Assembly: GCA_943330855.2 (NCBI GenBank)
Contig: CALQJI020000006.1
Coordinates: forward strand, 1-64,000
Reading direction: 5' to 3'
From: Klebsiella pneumoniae
GTDB taxonomy: Bacteria; Verrucomicrobiota; Verrucomicrobiia; Limisphaerales; SXTU01
Length of the DNA: 64,000 bases
Below are positions 29,097 through 37,829 of this stretch, in pieces; the stretch's first letter is position 1; each line of letters opens with the position of its first letter. Under the pieces are notes generated by a model. It was not told the origin of the DNA. It ran no database searches and saw only the letters and a list, made by a program, of their open reading frames with translations. The position numbers and the translations under genes were made by a program.

Positions 29097-29173
29097 GCGC
29101 TTGTAGCTCAGTTGGCTAGAGCATCCGCCTTCTAAGCGGACGGTCGTGGGTTCGAATCCCGCCAAGCGCACCA
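29097..29173 (+). tRNA. tRNA-Arg (anticodon UCU)
   Basis: A complete cloverleaf of 77 nt including encoded CCA. The acceptor stem GCGCTTG pairs perfectly with CAAGCGC. The anticodon stem TCCGC/GCGGA encloses the loop CTTCTAA, giving anticodon TCT (reads AGA, Arg). The T arm is GTGGG-TTCGAAT-CCCGC. A is the discriminator at 29170. Confidence 0.97.
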
Positions 29174-29299
29174 TTTCCTCGAGTCTGTCAGACTACCCAG
29201 CAGCGGCGTAAAATAGAGGATCCGGCGGCCGATTCGACCAATGTGGTTTTCCACCCATTATCCCGAACCTGACAGCCCTACTTACTGCGGTTGTTCGGA

Positions 29300-30634
29300 T
29301 CAGCCGAAGAGCTCCTTGATGGGCCGACCGCCATTGACCAGTTGCGCCGGACGTCCCGTATTCGTGTGGAGCACCTGATGCGCGTCGATGCCCAGCTTCG
29401 TGTAGAGCGTCGTAGCGAAGTCCTCGGGCGAATAGACATTGTCCGCCGCGTAGTAGCCCTTCGGGTCCGTTGCGCCAATCACAGCGCCGCGCGGCACGCC
29501 CGCGCCGGCGCAGAGCACACTCATGGCAAAAGGCCAGTGGTCGCGGCCGGAATCCTTGTTCACCTTCGGCGTGCGCCCGAACTCGCCGAGTGCCAGAACC
29601 AGCGTGTTTTCCAATGAGCCCCGGCGATCGAGGTCCGCAATCAAGGCCGCCACGCCCCGGTCGAAGTTCACTCCCTGCGCGCCCTTGAGTGTCTCGAAAA
29701 TCTTCGTGTGATGGTCCCATCCGCCGGAGTAGACCGTCACCCACGAGACGCCCGATTCAACCAGCCGGCGAGCGAGCAAGCAGCGCTGACCGAAATCGTT
29801 CATCCCATACAGGTCGCGCGTCTTCTGATCTTCCTTGCCGATGTCGAACGCCGCCTGTGCCTGCGGGCTCGTGATGAGGTCCACGCCCTGCTCGTAAAAT
29901 TTGTCGAAGCCCACCGTCGGGTCCTCCGCCGCCGCGTCCGTAATCCGCGCGAGCCGGTCGAGTGACTTGCGCAAGTCCTGCCGCGTCACGCCTCGGCCCT
30001 CGCTGATATCGGCGGGCAACACGACGTCGCGGACCTTGAAGCCCGCCGTTTGCGGCGAGCCACCCACGACGAACGGCGCATGCTCGGCCCCGAGGAAGTT
30101 CGGCCCGCCGGAGCGCGACATGCTCGGCATGGTCATGTAGGGCGGGATGCCGCTCTGCACGCCGCGTTTGAACGAGACGACCGAGCCGAAGGACGGGTGG
30201 AATGTGACGAACGCGCCGCAGCCGACAGGCACGGGCGTGGGCGCACCGGTCATGAGGTAATGATTCCCGCCGCCGTGGTTCGGGTCCTTGTGAGCGAGCG
30301 AGCGGAGGACGGTGAACTTGTCCGCAACCTTCGCCAACTCGGGGACACACTCGGAAAAGTGGATACCCGGCACGGCGGTCTTGATGGACTTGAACTCCCC
30401 GCGGATTTCCGACGGGGCATCAGGCTTCGGATCAAAGCTCTCGTAGTGGCTCGGCCCGCCGTCCTGCCAAATCATGATGACGTTCATGCGCTTGCCAGTG
30501 ACTTTCGCGGACTCGCCGGCGCTGGCTCGCAACCGGAGCAAGTCCGTGAAACTCAGCCCTGCGGCCGCACCCAGTCCGAGCTGGAGGAAGTCGCGACGTC
30601 CAAGACCCGCGCAGTTGTATCGAAGCTTACTCAT
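29300..30634 (-). CDS. Tat-exported DUF1501 protein (first of three)
   Basis: DUF1501 proteins belong to the alkaline-phosphatase/sulfatase-like superfamily and are abundant in Planctomycetes and Verrucomicrobia; their substrates are unknown. The 444-residue protein has a twin-arginine signal (GLGRRDFLQLGLGAAAG), then MIWQDGGPSHYESFDPKPDA, the family hallmark. Later conserved blocks are GGWDHHTKIFETLKG and LALGEFGRTPKVN with GRDHWP. It is downstream of a second DUF1501 gene and a DUF1549/DUF1553 gene on the same strand, probably one transcription unit. Confidence 0.88.
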   Translation of the reverse strand: MSKLRYNCAGLGRRDFLQLGLGAAAGLSFTDLLRLRASAGESAKVTGKRMNVIMIWQDGGPSHYESFDPKPDAPSEIRGEFKSIKTAVPGIHFSECVPELAKVADKFTVLRSLAHKDPNHGGGNHYLMTGAPTPVPVGCGAFVTFHPSFGSVVSFKRGVQSGIPPYMTMPSMSRSGGPNFLGAEHAPFVVGGSPQTAGFKVRDVVLPADISEGRGVTRQDLRKSLDRLARITDAAAEDPTVGFDKFYEQGVDLITSPQAQAAFDIGKEDQKTRDLYGMNDFGQRCLLARRLVESGVSWVTVYSGGWDHHTKIFETLKGAQGVNFDRGVAALIADLDRRGSLENTLVLALGEFGRTPKVNKDSGRDHWPFAMSVLCAGAGVPRGAVIGATDPKGYYAADNVYSPEDFATTLYTKLGIDAHQVLHTNTGRPAQLVNGGRPIKELFG

Positions 30635-30726
30635 GTAGTGAAAATGCTGCTCTGATGGACGGGGCTTGCAGAGGCGAATTCAGCGCCTGCGCGTGGGAGC
30701 CGACGTGGGGAGTCTTCAAGTGAAAA

Positions 30727-32124
30727 TCACGCAATGATGTCCCGCACGACCCTACCGTGAACATCCGTCAGCCGGAAATCCCGGCCCGAGTAGCGATAGG
30801 TCAGGCGCTCGTGGTCGAGGCCGAGCAGATGCAGAATCGTCGCGTGCAGGTCGTGAACGTGGACGGGGTTCTCCTGCGCGTGCATGCCGAACTCGTCCGA
30901 AGTGCCGTAAGTCATCCCGCCCTTCACGCCCCCGCCCGCGAGCAGATAAGAAAACGCCGTGTGATGATGATCGCGCCCATGCTTGGCCTTCTCCTGCACT
31001 TGCGCGTAAGGCGTGCGCCCGAACTCACCGCCGAAGAGGACCAAGGTATCGTCGAGCATTCCCCTGCTTTTCAGGTCGCGGATGAGCGCGGCGGCGGCCT
31101 TGTCCGCGTCGAGGCAGAGCTTCTTGTGGCCGTCGTCGTGGTTCGAGTGCGTGTCCCAAGGCTGGTTGCTCCCGGTTGTGTAATAAATCGAGACGAAGCG
31201 CACGCCATCCTCGACCAGCCGCCGCGCCAGCAGGCACGAACGCGCGAACGCTGTCTCGCCATACATCTCGCGCACGTAAGCCGGCTCGCTCGAAATGTCG
31301 AAGGTCTGCATCGCTCGCTTCTGCATCGCGAACGCCGTCTCCATGGCCTTGATTTGACCGTCGAGCTCGCCGTCGTTGCCGCGCGCTTTCATGTGCAGCT
31401 TGTTCAAGGTGCCGAGCAGGTCGAGCTGCTCGCGCTGTTCCGTCGGCGAGAGCTTTGAGTTCTTGATGTTGGCCACCAGCTTGTCCACCTGCATATCCGC
31501 CGTGACCACGCTGGTCGCCTGAAATTCGGCGGGCAGGAAGCTGTTGCTCCACAAAGCCGGGCCCACGACGATTTTGGTCGAGGGCCGCAAGACGACGTAG
31601 CCGGGCAAGTTCGCGTTCTCCGTGCCCAGCCCGTAGAGCGCCCACGAACCGAGCGACGGGCGGATGGGTTGAAGGTTGCCGGTGTTCATCATCAGCAAGC
31701 CCGGCTCGTGATTCGGCACGTCGGTCTTCATCGAGCGGATGACACAGCAGTCGTCAATCACGCTGGCCAGGTGCGGCAGCGACTCGCTCACCTCGATACC
31801 GCTGCGGCCATGCTTCGAGAAGTTCAGCGGCGACGGCACGAAGCCGGTGCCCTTGTAGTTCTTGTAGAGCGAGCCAGTCGGCTGCTTCCCCTCGTTCGTC
31901 TTGAGCGCCGGCTTCGGGTCGAACGTATCCACATGCGACGGCCCGCCGTTGAGGAAGAGGAAAATGACTCGCTTGGCCTTGGGCGCGAAATGCGTCTGCC
32001 GCGACGTGCCATCGGCGAAGGCGCGCGGGCCGAGCAAGCCCGACAAGCCCACCATGCCGAAGCCGGCAGCGGTGCGCTGAAGCATCTGGCGACGGGAAAT
32101 GATTGGCAGTCGATTGGAATTCAT
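30727..32124 (-). CDS. Tat-exported DUF1501 protein (second of three)
   Basis: The 465-residue protein starts at the ATG at 32124; a TTG two codons upstream is an alternative. The Tat signal is SRRQMLQRTAAGFG. The family motifs FLFLNGGPSHVDTFDPKPAL, a THSNHDDGHK histidine segment, FGGEFGRTPYAQ and GRDHHHTAFSYLLAGGG are all present. The last is the Planctomycetes-type block that pairs with DUF1553 proteins, whose gene lies just upstream (32589-34451). Only the small secreted gene at 32150 separates them. The extracytoplasmic function is unknown. Confidence 0.9.
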   Translation of the reverse strand: MNSNRLPIISRRQMLQRTAAGFGMVGLSGLLGPRAFADGTSRQTHFAPKAKRVIFLFLNGGPSHVDTFDPKPALKTNEGKQPTGSLYKNYKGTGFVPSPLNFSKHGRSGIEVSESLPHLASVIDDCCVIRSMKTDVPNHEPGLLMMNTGNLQPIRPSLGSWALYGLGTENANLPGYVVLRPSTKIVVGPALWSNSFLPAEFQATSVVTADMQVDKLVANIKNSKLSPTEQREQLDLLGTLNKLHMKARGNDGELDGQIKAMETAFAMQKRAMQTFDISSEPAYVREMYGETAFARSCLLARRLVEDGVRFVSIYYTTGSNQPWDTHSNHDDGHKKLCLDADKAAAALIRDLKSRGMLDDTLVLFGGEFGRTPYAQVQEKAKHGRDHHHTAFSYLLAGGGVKGGMTYGTSDEFGMHAQENPVHVHDLHATILHLLGLDHERLTYRYSGRDFRLTDVHGRVVRDIIA

Positions 32125-32149
32125 AAGCAATTCGGCTACGGCACCGTGA

Positions 32150-32599
32150 CTAAAACCCGACGCACTCGTAGTCGAATTTCACCCCGAGCCCTAGGCAGTA
32201 TTCTCGAAACTGCTGAATCGTCATGTCGGACTTCGGCAACGGGAGGTGGGTAAACAACAAACAAGCTGTTCGCCAGTAGACAACAGAACCTTTCGGAAGG
32301 GAACGAACGAATCCTTTGAAGGAATCCAAATCTTCATATTTCTGCTGCCCTACCTCGAAGAAGTAGGTTCGAGGCTCTCCTCGCACGAAAGGGATTTCCT
32401 TTGACCGGACGATGTATCGAACAACATTTGTAGTCTGCACGCTATTCGTCCCCTGGGAGTTAACAATTGCGCCACCCCTCGGCGTGCCGGACTGAGTGGC
32501 GTTGGGTTCCGCGCTCAGGCCCACTGCGACTGCACAGAAGGCCACCCAAAGTGATGAACGCACTCGGAGGGAAATTCGGCGCGAAAGGTCAATCCACAT
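32150..32599 (-). CDS. Small secreted hypothetical protein inserted between DUF1553 and DUF1501
   Basis: The 149-residue protein begins MWIDLSRRISLRVRSSLWVA and has a signal-peptide-like hydrophobic stretch ending near GLSAEP. The mature part contains SLPKGSVVYWRTACLLFTH and TIQQFREYCLGLG; I recognise no family. Its first 11 bp overlap the end of the DUF1553 gene. Base composition is more AT-rich than both neighbours, so it may be a late insertion into the DUF1553-DUF1501 unit. The clear signal and sensible codon use support a real gene. Confidence 0.6.
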   Translation of the reverse strand: MWIDLSRRISLRVRSSLWVAFCAVAVGLSAEPNATQSGTPRGGAIVNSQGTNSVQTTNVVRYIVRSKEIPFVRGEPRTYFFEVGQQKYEDLDSFKGFVRSLPKGSVVYWRTACLLFTHLPLPKSDMTIQQFREYCLGLGVKFDYECVGF

Positions 32600-34451
32600 A
32601 CAACATCTCGTTCGCCATCAACAGCGCCTGCGCGTATTGCTGCCAGCGCGGCACTTCACCAGACGCGGGCTTGCGCAGGAAGGCCAGGGCGGCGGAGGTC
32701 TCCGGGCCCTCGGCGTTGCGGCCGTAGAGGAGTTGATACGCGCGCTGGATGCTGGCGGCGTCGGACTCGCTCGCGTCCGTCGTCACGCGCTCGGCCAGCA
32801 CTTTCGCGCGCTCGAGCATGAACGGGCTGTTCAGCATGAAAAGCTTCTGCGTCGGCGTGGTGGTGGCGGAGCGTTTCTCGGCGTGGACGTTCGCGTCCGG
32901 GTAATCGAATTGCATCAGCAGGTCGTTCAGCTTCAGCCGGCTGATGCGCGCGTGGACGGTGCGGCGCAGGTTCTTCGCGTCGTCGAGTTCGAGCGACTTG
33001 CCGCCGGACAAGTCGAGTTCGCCCGTCACCGCCAGCACGCTGTCGCGCCATTGCTCGATGGAGAGGCGGCGGCGGTTCATGCGCCAGAGCGACTCGTTCG
33101 CCACGTCGGCGGCGGACTTCTTTACGTCGCCGCGCGAGCTTTGACGGTAGGTCGCGGAGAGCACCAACTCGCGCATGAGCGACTTCATCGACCAACCGCT
33201 CGCCATGAAGCGCACCGCGAGGTCGTCGAGCAACTCCGGGTGCGTGGGCGTCATGCCGGAGTGGCCGAAGTTGCTCGCCGTCGCGACCAGCGGCTTGCTG
33301 AAGAGCACGCCCCAGACGCGGTTGACCATCACGCGCGCGGTGAGCGGATTGTCGCGACTGGCGATGGCCTCGGCGAGTTCGCGGCGACCGCTGCCGTCGG
33401 CGAAGGGCTTCGGCTCGCCGGTCGAAAGCACTTTCAGAAAACTACGTTCGGCGACCGCGCCTTTCAGCTCCGGGTTGCCTCGCAGGAAGATGCTCAGGTT
33501 CTGCGCCGTCCCTTCCTCGACCATGTGGACGGCGTCGGCGGGCATCTTGTCGGCCGGCACCTTGCCCTCGACGATTTTGCCATCGGCGGTCTTGTTGACC
33601 ATCTTCACGCTCGCGAAGACGCCGGCCAGCGCGTAGTAGTCGCGCTGGGTGATAGGCTCGAACTTGTGGTCGTGGCAGCGCGCGCACGCGACCGTCAGCC
33701 CGAGCGTCGCGCGCGTCACGGTGTCCACGCGGTCTTCCCACTCGTCCGCCATCACCTCGATGCGGCCGCGATTGTAATACTTCGGCCCGAGACCTAGAAA
33801 GCCGAGCGCGGCTAAGTCGTCCGGCTTCGCGGTCGGGAACTTGTCCGCCGCCAACTGAAACTGGATGAACTGGTCGTAAGGCAGGTCGCGGTTGAACGCC
33901 CCCATCACCCACTCGCGATAGCGGAAGGCGTTCGCGTAAAACATCGTCGAATCCGCGCCGACCTGATGCGCCTGGTCCTCTGCGTAACGCGCCAGCGGCA
34001 ACCACACGCTCGCCATGCGCTCTCCGAAGCGCGGCGAGGCCAGCAATCTTTCCGCGAGTTGGTCGTAGGCATCCGCCCGCTTGTCCGCCACGAAGGTCGC
34101 GACCTCGTCCGGCGTCGGCGGCAGGCCGGTCAAGTCCAACGTCAGCCGGCGAATCAACGTCCGCCGCTCCGCCTCGGGCGACGGCGCAAGTTTCTTCTGC
34201 TCCAGCCGCGCGAGGATGAAATAATCCACTGGCTGGCGCGCCCACTTGACGTTCTTCACGACAGGCCGGGGCTGGGCTTGAGGTGCCTTGAACGACCAGA
34301 ATTGCCGTTCCTTGTTCCAGTCAATCGTCTTGCCGGGAGGGACTACCGCCTCCGGTTGGCCGGCCAGCACGGCACCAATCGCCGACAAACTAACAGCAGC
34401 GCCGAGGAGCGCCGTGCGGCGGAGCAAAATAAGTGGGTGGCCGAATGTCAT
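32589..34451 (-). CDS. Secreted DUF1549/DUF1553 protein
   Basis: The 620-residue protein starts at the ATG at 34451 (MTFGHPLILLRRTALLGAA signal). The DUF1549 domain shows [31 protein letters not shown] and a c-type-heme-like [11 protein letters not shown] (Cys256, Cys259, His260). DUF1553 follows with [32 protein letters not shown] and LSATYRQSS. There is no N-terminal cytochrome domain. Such proteins are nearly always encoded beside DUF1501 partners, as here, and are predicted extracytoplasmic; their activity is not established. Confidence 0.9.
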   Translation of the reverse strand: MTFGHPLILLRRTALLGAAVSLSAIGAVLAGQPEAVVPPGKTIDWNKERQFWSFKAPQAQPRPVVKNVKWARQPVDYFILARLEQKKLAPSPEAERRTLIRRLTLDLTGLPPTPDEVATFVADKRADAYDQLAERLLASPRFGERMASVWLPLARYAEDQAHQVGADSTMFYANAFRYREWVMGAFNRDLPYDQFIQFQLAADKFPTAKPDDLAALGFLGLGPKYYNRGRIEVMADEWEDRVDTVTRATLGLTVACARCHDHKFEPITQRDYYALAGVFASVKMVNKTADGKIVEGKVPADKMPADAVHMVEEGTAQNLSIFLRGNPELKGAVAERSFLKVLSTGEPKPFADGSGRRELAEAIASRDNPLTARVMVNRVWGVLFSKPLVATASNFGHSGMTPTHPELLDDLAVRFMASGWSMKSLMRELVLSATYRQSSRGDVKKSAADVANESLWRMNRRRLSIEQWRDSVLAVTGELDLSGGKSLELDDAKNLRRTVHARISRLKLNDLLMQFDYPDANVHAEKRSATTTPTQKLFMLNSPFMLERAKVLAERVTTDASESDAASIQRAYQLLYGRNAEGPETSAALAFLRKPASGEVPRWQQYAQALLMANEMLYVD

Positions 34452-34694
34452 GATGGTGCGAAAGCCTGAGCCGGTGGCATCCACGCGGCAACACCAAACA
34501 CTGACGGAGGTGTGTGGCGGCGTGTTCGCGGCGTGTTCGCGGAGCAACGGGTAGTTCGGGAAATTACAGCTCGTTAGAAACTGTTGCGGCTCTCTGTGAG
34601 CGCAGCCCCACGTCGGAAGCGACCCAAAACTCGTCGGTCACAGACGGCCGCTACAGCGGTTTCAGCCGTTGCTTATCGGGCTTCCGCTCGCACG

Positions 34695-35882
34695 CTACTT
34701 GGCTTTCTTCGCGTCGGGCTTCTCCGGCTGCGAGAGCTTCGAGCGGAGGGCTTGTTGGAATTCCTTGAAGTTCAGGTCCACCGCTGTGAATCCGTCTTTG
34801 CGCGGAGATTTCTCCAACAGCTTCTCCAGTCGCTCGGTGCGCTCGGTGGTGGCGGGGTGGGTGCTGAGGAAACTCAAGGCGTCCAGCGCCTCGCCGCCGG
34901 GGAGTTTATCGCGTAGCTTCTCTTCCTCACGCCGCATCTTCTCAAAGAATGAAATCATCCCACGCGGGTTGAGCTTCGCGGCTTCGAGGTAGCGGAAGCC
35001 CTGCTCATCTGCCTCGCGCTCGTGGTCACGGGAAAATTTCTGCGAGAGCAGGAAGGGCGCGTTGTTCACGAGGATGGCGGCGAGGCCGGACACGTCGCCG
35101 AAAAAGGTGCTGACGATGGCGTAGAGGCCCAGGCCCTGGACGATGCCTCTCATGCCGTGCTGCTCGGTGACGTGGGACAGCTCGTGCGCAAGGACACCGA
35201 GAACTTCCTCGGGGGAGTCGGCGGTGAGGAGGAGTCCGGTGTGCAGGGCGACGTTGCCGCCGGGTAGGGCGAAGGCGTTGAGCGAGGCGTCCTCGATGAT
35301 GTGGACTTTGAATTTGTAGCGGTCCTGCGGGACGACGGCGAGGAGCGGTGCGGCAAGCTGCTCAATCTGCTTCCTCACGTCAGCGTCGGTGACGAGTTTG
35401 CTGGTGAGGGTGGCTTGCGCGAAGGCGGTGTCGCCGAGTTTCTGCTCCCACTCGGCGGGCACCTGACTGGCGACGGCCTTGACCATCGGGTCTTTCGCGA
35501 GCCACACGCCGGCGATGGCCGCGAGGAAAAGTGCGAGGATACCAAGGGTGATGCAGCGCCCGACGAGTTTGCGGCGACGGATGCGGTCGCGTGCGCGGGT
35601 GAGGGTGGCGTTCTGCGCGAAGGCGGGGTGGCCGAGAACGGCTTGGTCGCTGGTGAAGATGGAGGCTTTGGGATAGTTGGCGTGAGCAAAGAAAACGAGC
35701 CGGTCGCTCGCGCCGCCCATGCTGACTTGGACGGTATCCAGGGGGAAGGCGAAGAAGCCCACGTCACCTTCGAAGCTCACCATGCCGCCGCCAATGCGCA
35801 GGATGCCGGCGGCACGGCGGTTGCCGTAGTCGGGGTGGAAGGCACCGGCCTCGAAGGTGTCTGCGGAGGGGGGGGCGGGCAT
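34695..35882 (-). CDS. M48-family membrane metallopeptidase
   Basis: The 395-residue protein has one transmembrane segment (ITLGILALFLAAIAGVWLA, about residues 111-129). It also has a zinc-protease core HELSH (His233, Glu234, His237), with Glu290 in HEREADEQG as third ligand. ALPGGNVALHTGLLL is typical of Oma1/BepA-like proteases. The N-terminal 100 residues form a separate domain with no recognised family. The gene follows the 145-residue membrane protein gene at 14 bp, suggesting an operon for envelope quality control. Confidence 0.88.
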   Translation of the reverse strand: MPAPPSADTFEAGAFHPDYGNRRAAGILRIGGGMVSFEGDVGFFAFPLDTVQVSMGGASDRLVFFAHANYPKASIFTSDQAVLGHPAFAQNATLTRARDRIRRRKLVGRCITLGILALFLAAIAGVWLAKDPMVKAVASQVPAEWEQKLGDTAFAQATLTSKLVTDADVRKQIEQLAAPLLAVVPQDRYKFKVHIIEDASLNAFALPGGNVALHTGLLLTADSPEEVLGVLAHELSHVTEQHGMRGIVQGLGLYAIVSTFFGDVSGLAAILVNNAPFLLSQKFSRDHEREADEQGFRYLEAAKLNPRGMISFFEKMRREEEKLRDKLPGGEALDALSFLSTHPATTERTERLEKLLEKSPRKDGFTAVDLNFKEFQQALRSKLSQPEKPDAKKAK

Positions 35883-35896
35883 GGCGACAAGGGGAC

Positions 35897-36334
35897 TCAG
35901 TCAGCAAAGGCGAGGTAACAAATCAGACCGAGGTTCGCCCCGGGCACAAGGATGAGGAGTCCGAGCGGGCCGGGCTTGCCGCGAGCGATGCAGAGTTTCA
36001 CCCAGAGATACACGAAGGCGAAGATGTTAACGAAAGGGATTAAGCACAGAATGATCATCCACACGGGCAGTTTCGCCGCCTGAAGTTGGGGAACGATCTG
36101 AAGGATGGGGAGCCAGATGAGAATGCCCGGCTCGTGTCCGGCCTTCTCGCAAATGCGTTTCATGCAAAAGCTAAAGAAGACAAAAACCGTAAGGCTGACG
36201 GCGAGGATAGCCATGACCGCAGCAATGCCGAAGCCGGCAGCTGCGGCGGTTTGCACGCCGGAAAGCCCGGTGCCTTGGGCTTGGGCGGCAAGATTCAGTA
36301 TGGCGCTCTCGATGAGTTGTTGCAGTGATGTCAT
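35897..36334 (-). CDS. Small multi-pass membrane protein (DUF5684-like)
   Basis: The 145-residue protein has three to four hydrophobic helices (about residues 33-55, 70-85, 91-112 and 122-143). It has a conserved-looking FSFCMKRICEKAGHEPGILI followed by WLPILQIVPQLQAAKLP, the pattern of small DUF5684-type proteins. It lies 14 bp upstream of the M48 protease gene on the same strand. The function is unknown; a role with the protease is inferred from spacing only. Confidence 0.65.
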   Translation of the reverse strand: MTSLQQLIESAILNLAAQAQGTGLSGVQTAAAAGFGIAAVMAILAVSLTVFVFFSFCMKRICEKAGHEPGILIWLPILQIVPQLQAAKLPVWMIILCLIPFVNIFAFVYLWVKLCIARGKPGPLGLLILVPGANLGLICYLAFAD

Positions 36335-36575
36335 GGAGGTAATTGCGTTGAATCTGCTAGACGGTTGAGATGCGGAACCGGCAGAGACTGGAGGAGTGCT
36401 GCATGGGTTTCAATTCCGAACTTGGAGTCGGATTCGTGCAGCGTGTGGACGACCACGCAGAAGCGAAAAACGACAGCTCACTTGATGTCCCCTGCCCCGG
36501 ACGGATGCGAATGACATCTGGCGTCAAACCCCTGACTTGATTCCTTCCCTGGGTGAATCCAACACTCTCTGAACC

Positions 36576-37556
36576 ATGAAGATCCTTGTCGTCGCCCTCT
36601 TGTTGCTGTGCACCCCGCCTGCCTTCGGAGCGGAACCAGGTGCGAAGGCCGGAACCCCGAACATCCCGCCCGCCTTGGCCCGCGCCGAGGACTTGCTGAC
36701 GGTGGACAACGGCACCGTGAAGATCGGCATTGACCGGGCGAAGGGCGCTTCCATCACGTGGCTTTCGTGGACTTCTTACCCGAAAAACATCGTCAACTCC
36801 GCCGACCCCGGCCGCCTCATCCAGCAATCCTACTACGCCGGCCATAGCCTCAACCGCACCGCCGACGGCCAGCACAAGGCTTGGAGTCCGTGGACTTGGA
36901 ATCCCATTCAAGGCGGTGGCGTCGGCTCGTGGGCGCGCGTCACGGAGTTCAAACGTGTCGGCGATCACACGCTCTTTGGCGAGACCGTGCCGAAGCTCTG
37001 GGACATGCCGAACGAAGAGGCCGCTGCGCTCATGCGCCAGTGGACCAGCTTCGAGCCGGCGATGCCCGATGTCCTCGTCGTGCGCTGCGAGTTCATCGCC
37101 CAACGCGCGCCCGATGACCGCTGGGGACCGGCGGCGTTGCGTCATCAGGAAGTCCCGGCCTGCTACTTCACGCGAAACTTCAACCGGTTCAAAAGCTACC
37201 TCGGCGAAGGCCGTTGGCGCGACGAGTCGCAACCGCCCGGCCCGCCGTGGGGCAAGGCGCGTCCGCCGCTCCAAGCGATGGCGTGCTTCGCCGCGAACGG
37301 CCAGGGCGTCGCCCTCTTCAGCCCGTCCGCCACGCAGCCGTGGAACTTCGGCCCGCACGCCGGTGGCAATAGCGACGACCCCGCCGCCGGCCCCTGCGTC
37401 CACATTGCGCCGATTGACCGCGTGAACCTTGGGCCGAAGTCCACCTACCGCTACCGCTACTGGATCGCCGTCGGCACCGAGACCCAGCTCGCGACGCGCC
37501 TCGACGCGCTCTGGACCAAGTATTCCGCCGAACGTGCGGAACTCACCGACCCTTGA
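36576..37556 (+). CDS. Secreted protein of unknown function, predicted beta-sandwich
   Basis: The 326-residue protein has a clear Sec signal (MKILVVALLLLCTPPAFGA). The mature sequence is aromatic-rich and without transmembrane segments: GASITWLSWTSYPKNIVNS, GRLIQQSYYAG and WSPWTWNPIQGGGVGSWARV. This looks like a carbohydrate-interacting beta-sandwich (galactose-mutarotase-like), but I cannot name the family. The neighbouring DUF1080/propeller gene and GHL10 glycosidase gene on the same strand make a polysaccharide-related role plausible. It is divergent from the DUF5684-like gene by 241 bp. Confidence 0.7.
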   Translation: MKILVVALLLLCTPPAFGAEPGAKAGTPNIPPALARAEDLLTVDNGTVKIGIDRAKGASITWLSWTSYPKNIVNSADPGRLIQQSYYAGHSLNRTADGQHKAWSPWTWNPIQGGGVGSWARVTEFKRVGDHTLFGETVPKLWDMPNEEAAALMRQWTSFEPAMPDVLVVRCEFIAQRAPDDRWGPAALRHQEVPACYFTRNFNRFKSYLGEGRWRDESQPPGPPWGKARPPLQAMACFAANGQGVALFSPSATQPWNFGPHAGGNSDDPAAGPCVHIAPIDRVNLGPKSTYRYRYWIAVGTETQLATRLDALWTKYSAERAELTDP

Positions 37557-37622
37557 GAAGCTGCCTGATACTAACTCGGAATGAGATTCGGTGGAGTGGC
37601 CGAGCAGCGACGCGTATCTGCT

Positions 37623-37710
37623 CCCTCTTCATCGGATGATGGGCGAGGGCCGGGGAGAGGGGTTAGGTGCGTCGGCGTTGGTGGCCCAACCCTCATCCGA
37701 GGAAGGGAAG
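37623..37710. repeat. Intergenic palindromic repeat
   Basis: The left arm around CCCTCTTCATCGGATGATGG (from 37623) is an imperfect reverse complement of AACCCTCATCCGAGGAAGGG (37688-37707). The spacer is GC-rich. It occupies most of the gap between the genes at 36576 and 37830. Confidence 0.55.
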
Positions 37711-37829
37711 AAGGCGCGCGTCGTGGCGTCCTGTTTGCAGCGCCGTGCGCGGAGGGCTGTAACCGGCTACTTGAACCACCCGTCCCTTGCCCCGCCATGC
37801 CGATGCCTTCGATAGCCATCACTGCCACT

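Noticed and set aside
29097-29300. tRNA-Arg as an integration (att) site
   Set aside because: No duplicate of the tRNA 3' end and no integrase were seen in the window.
37581-37829. Upstream extension of the DUF1080/propeller protein
   Set aside because: It reads through the intergenic palindrome; the signal peptide begins at the ATG at 37830.
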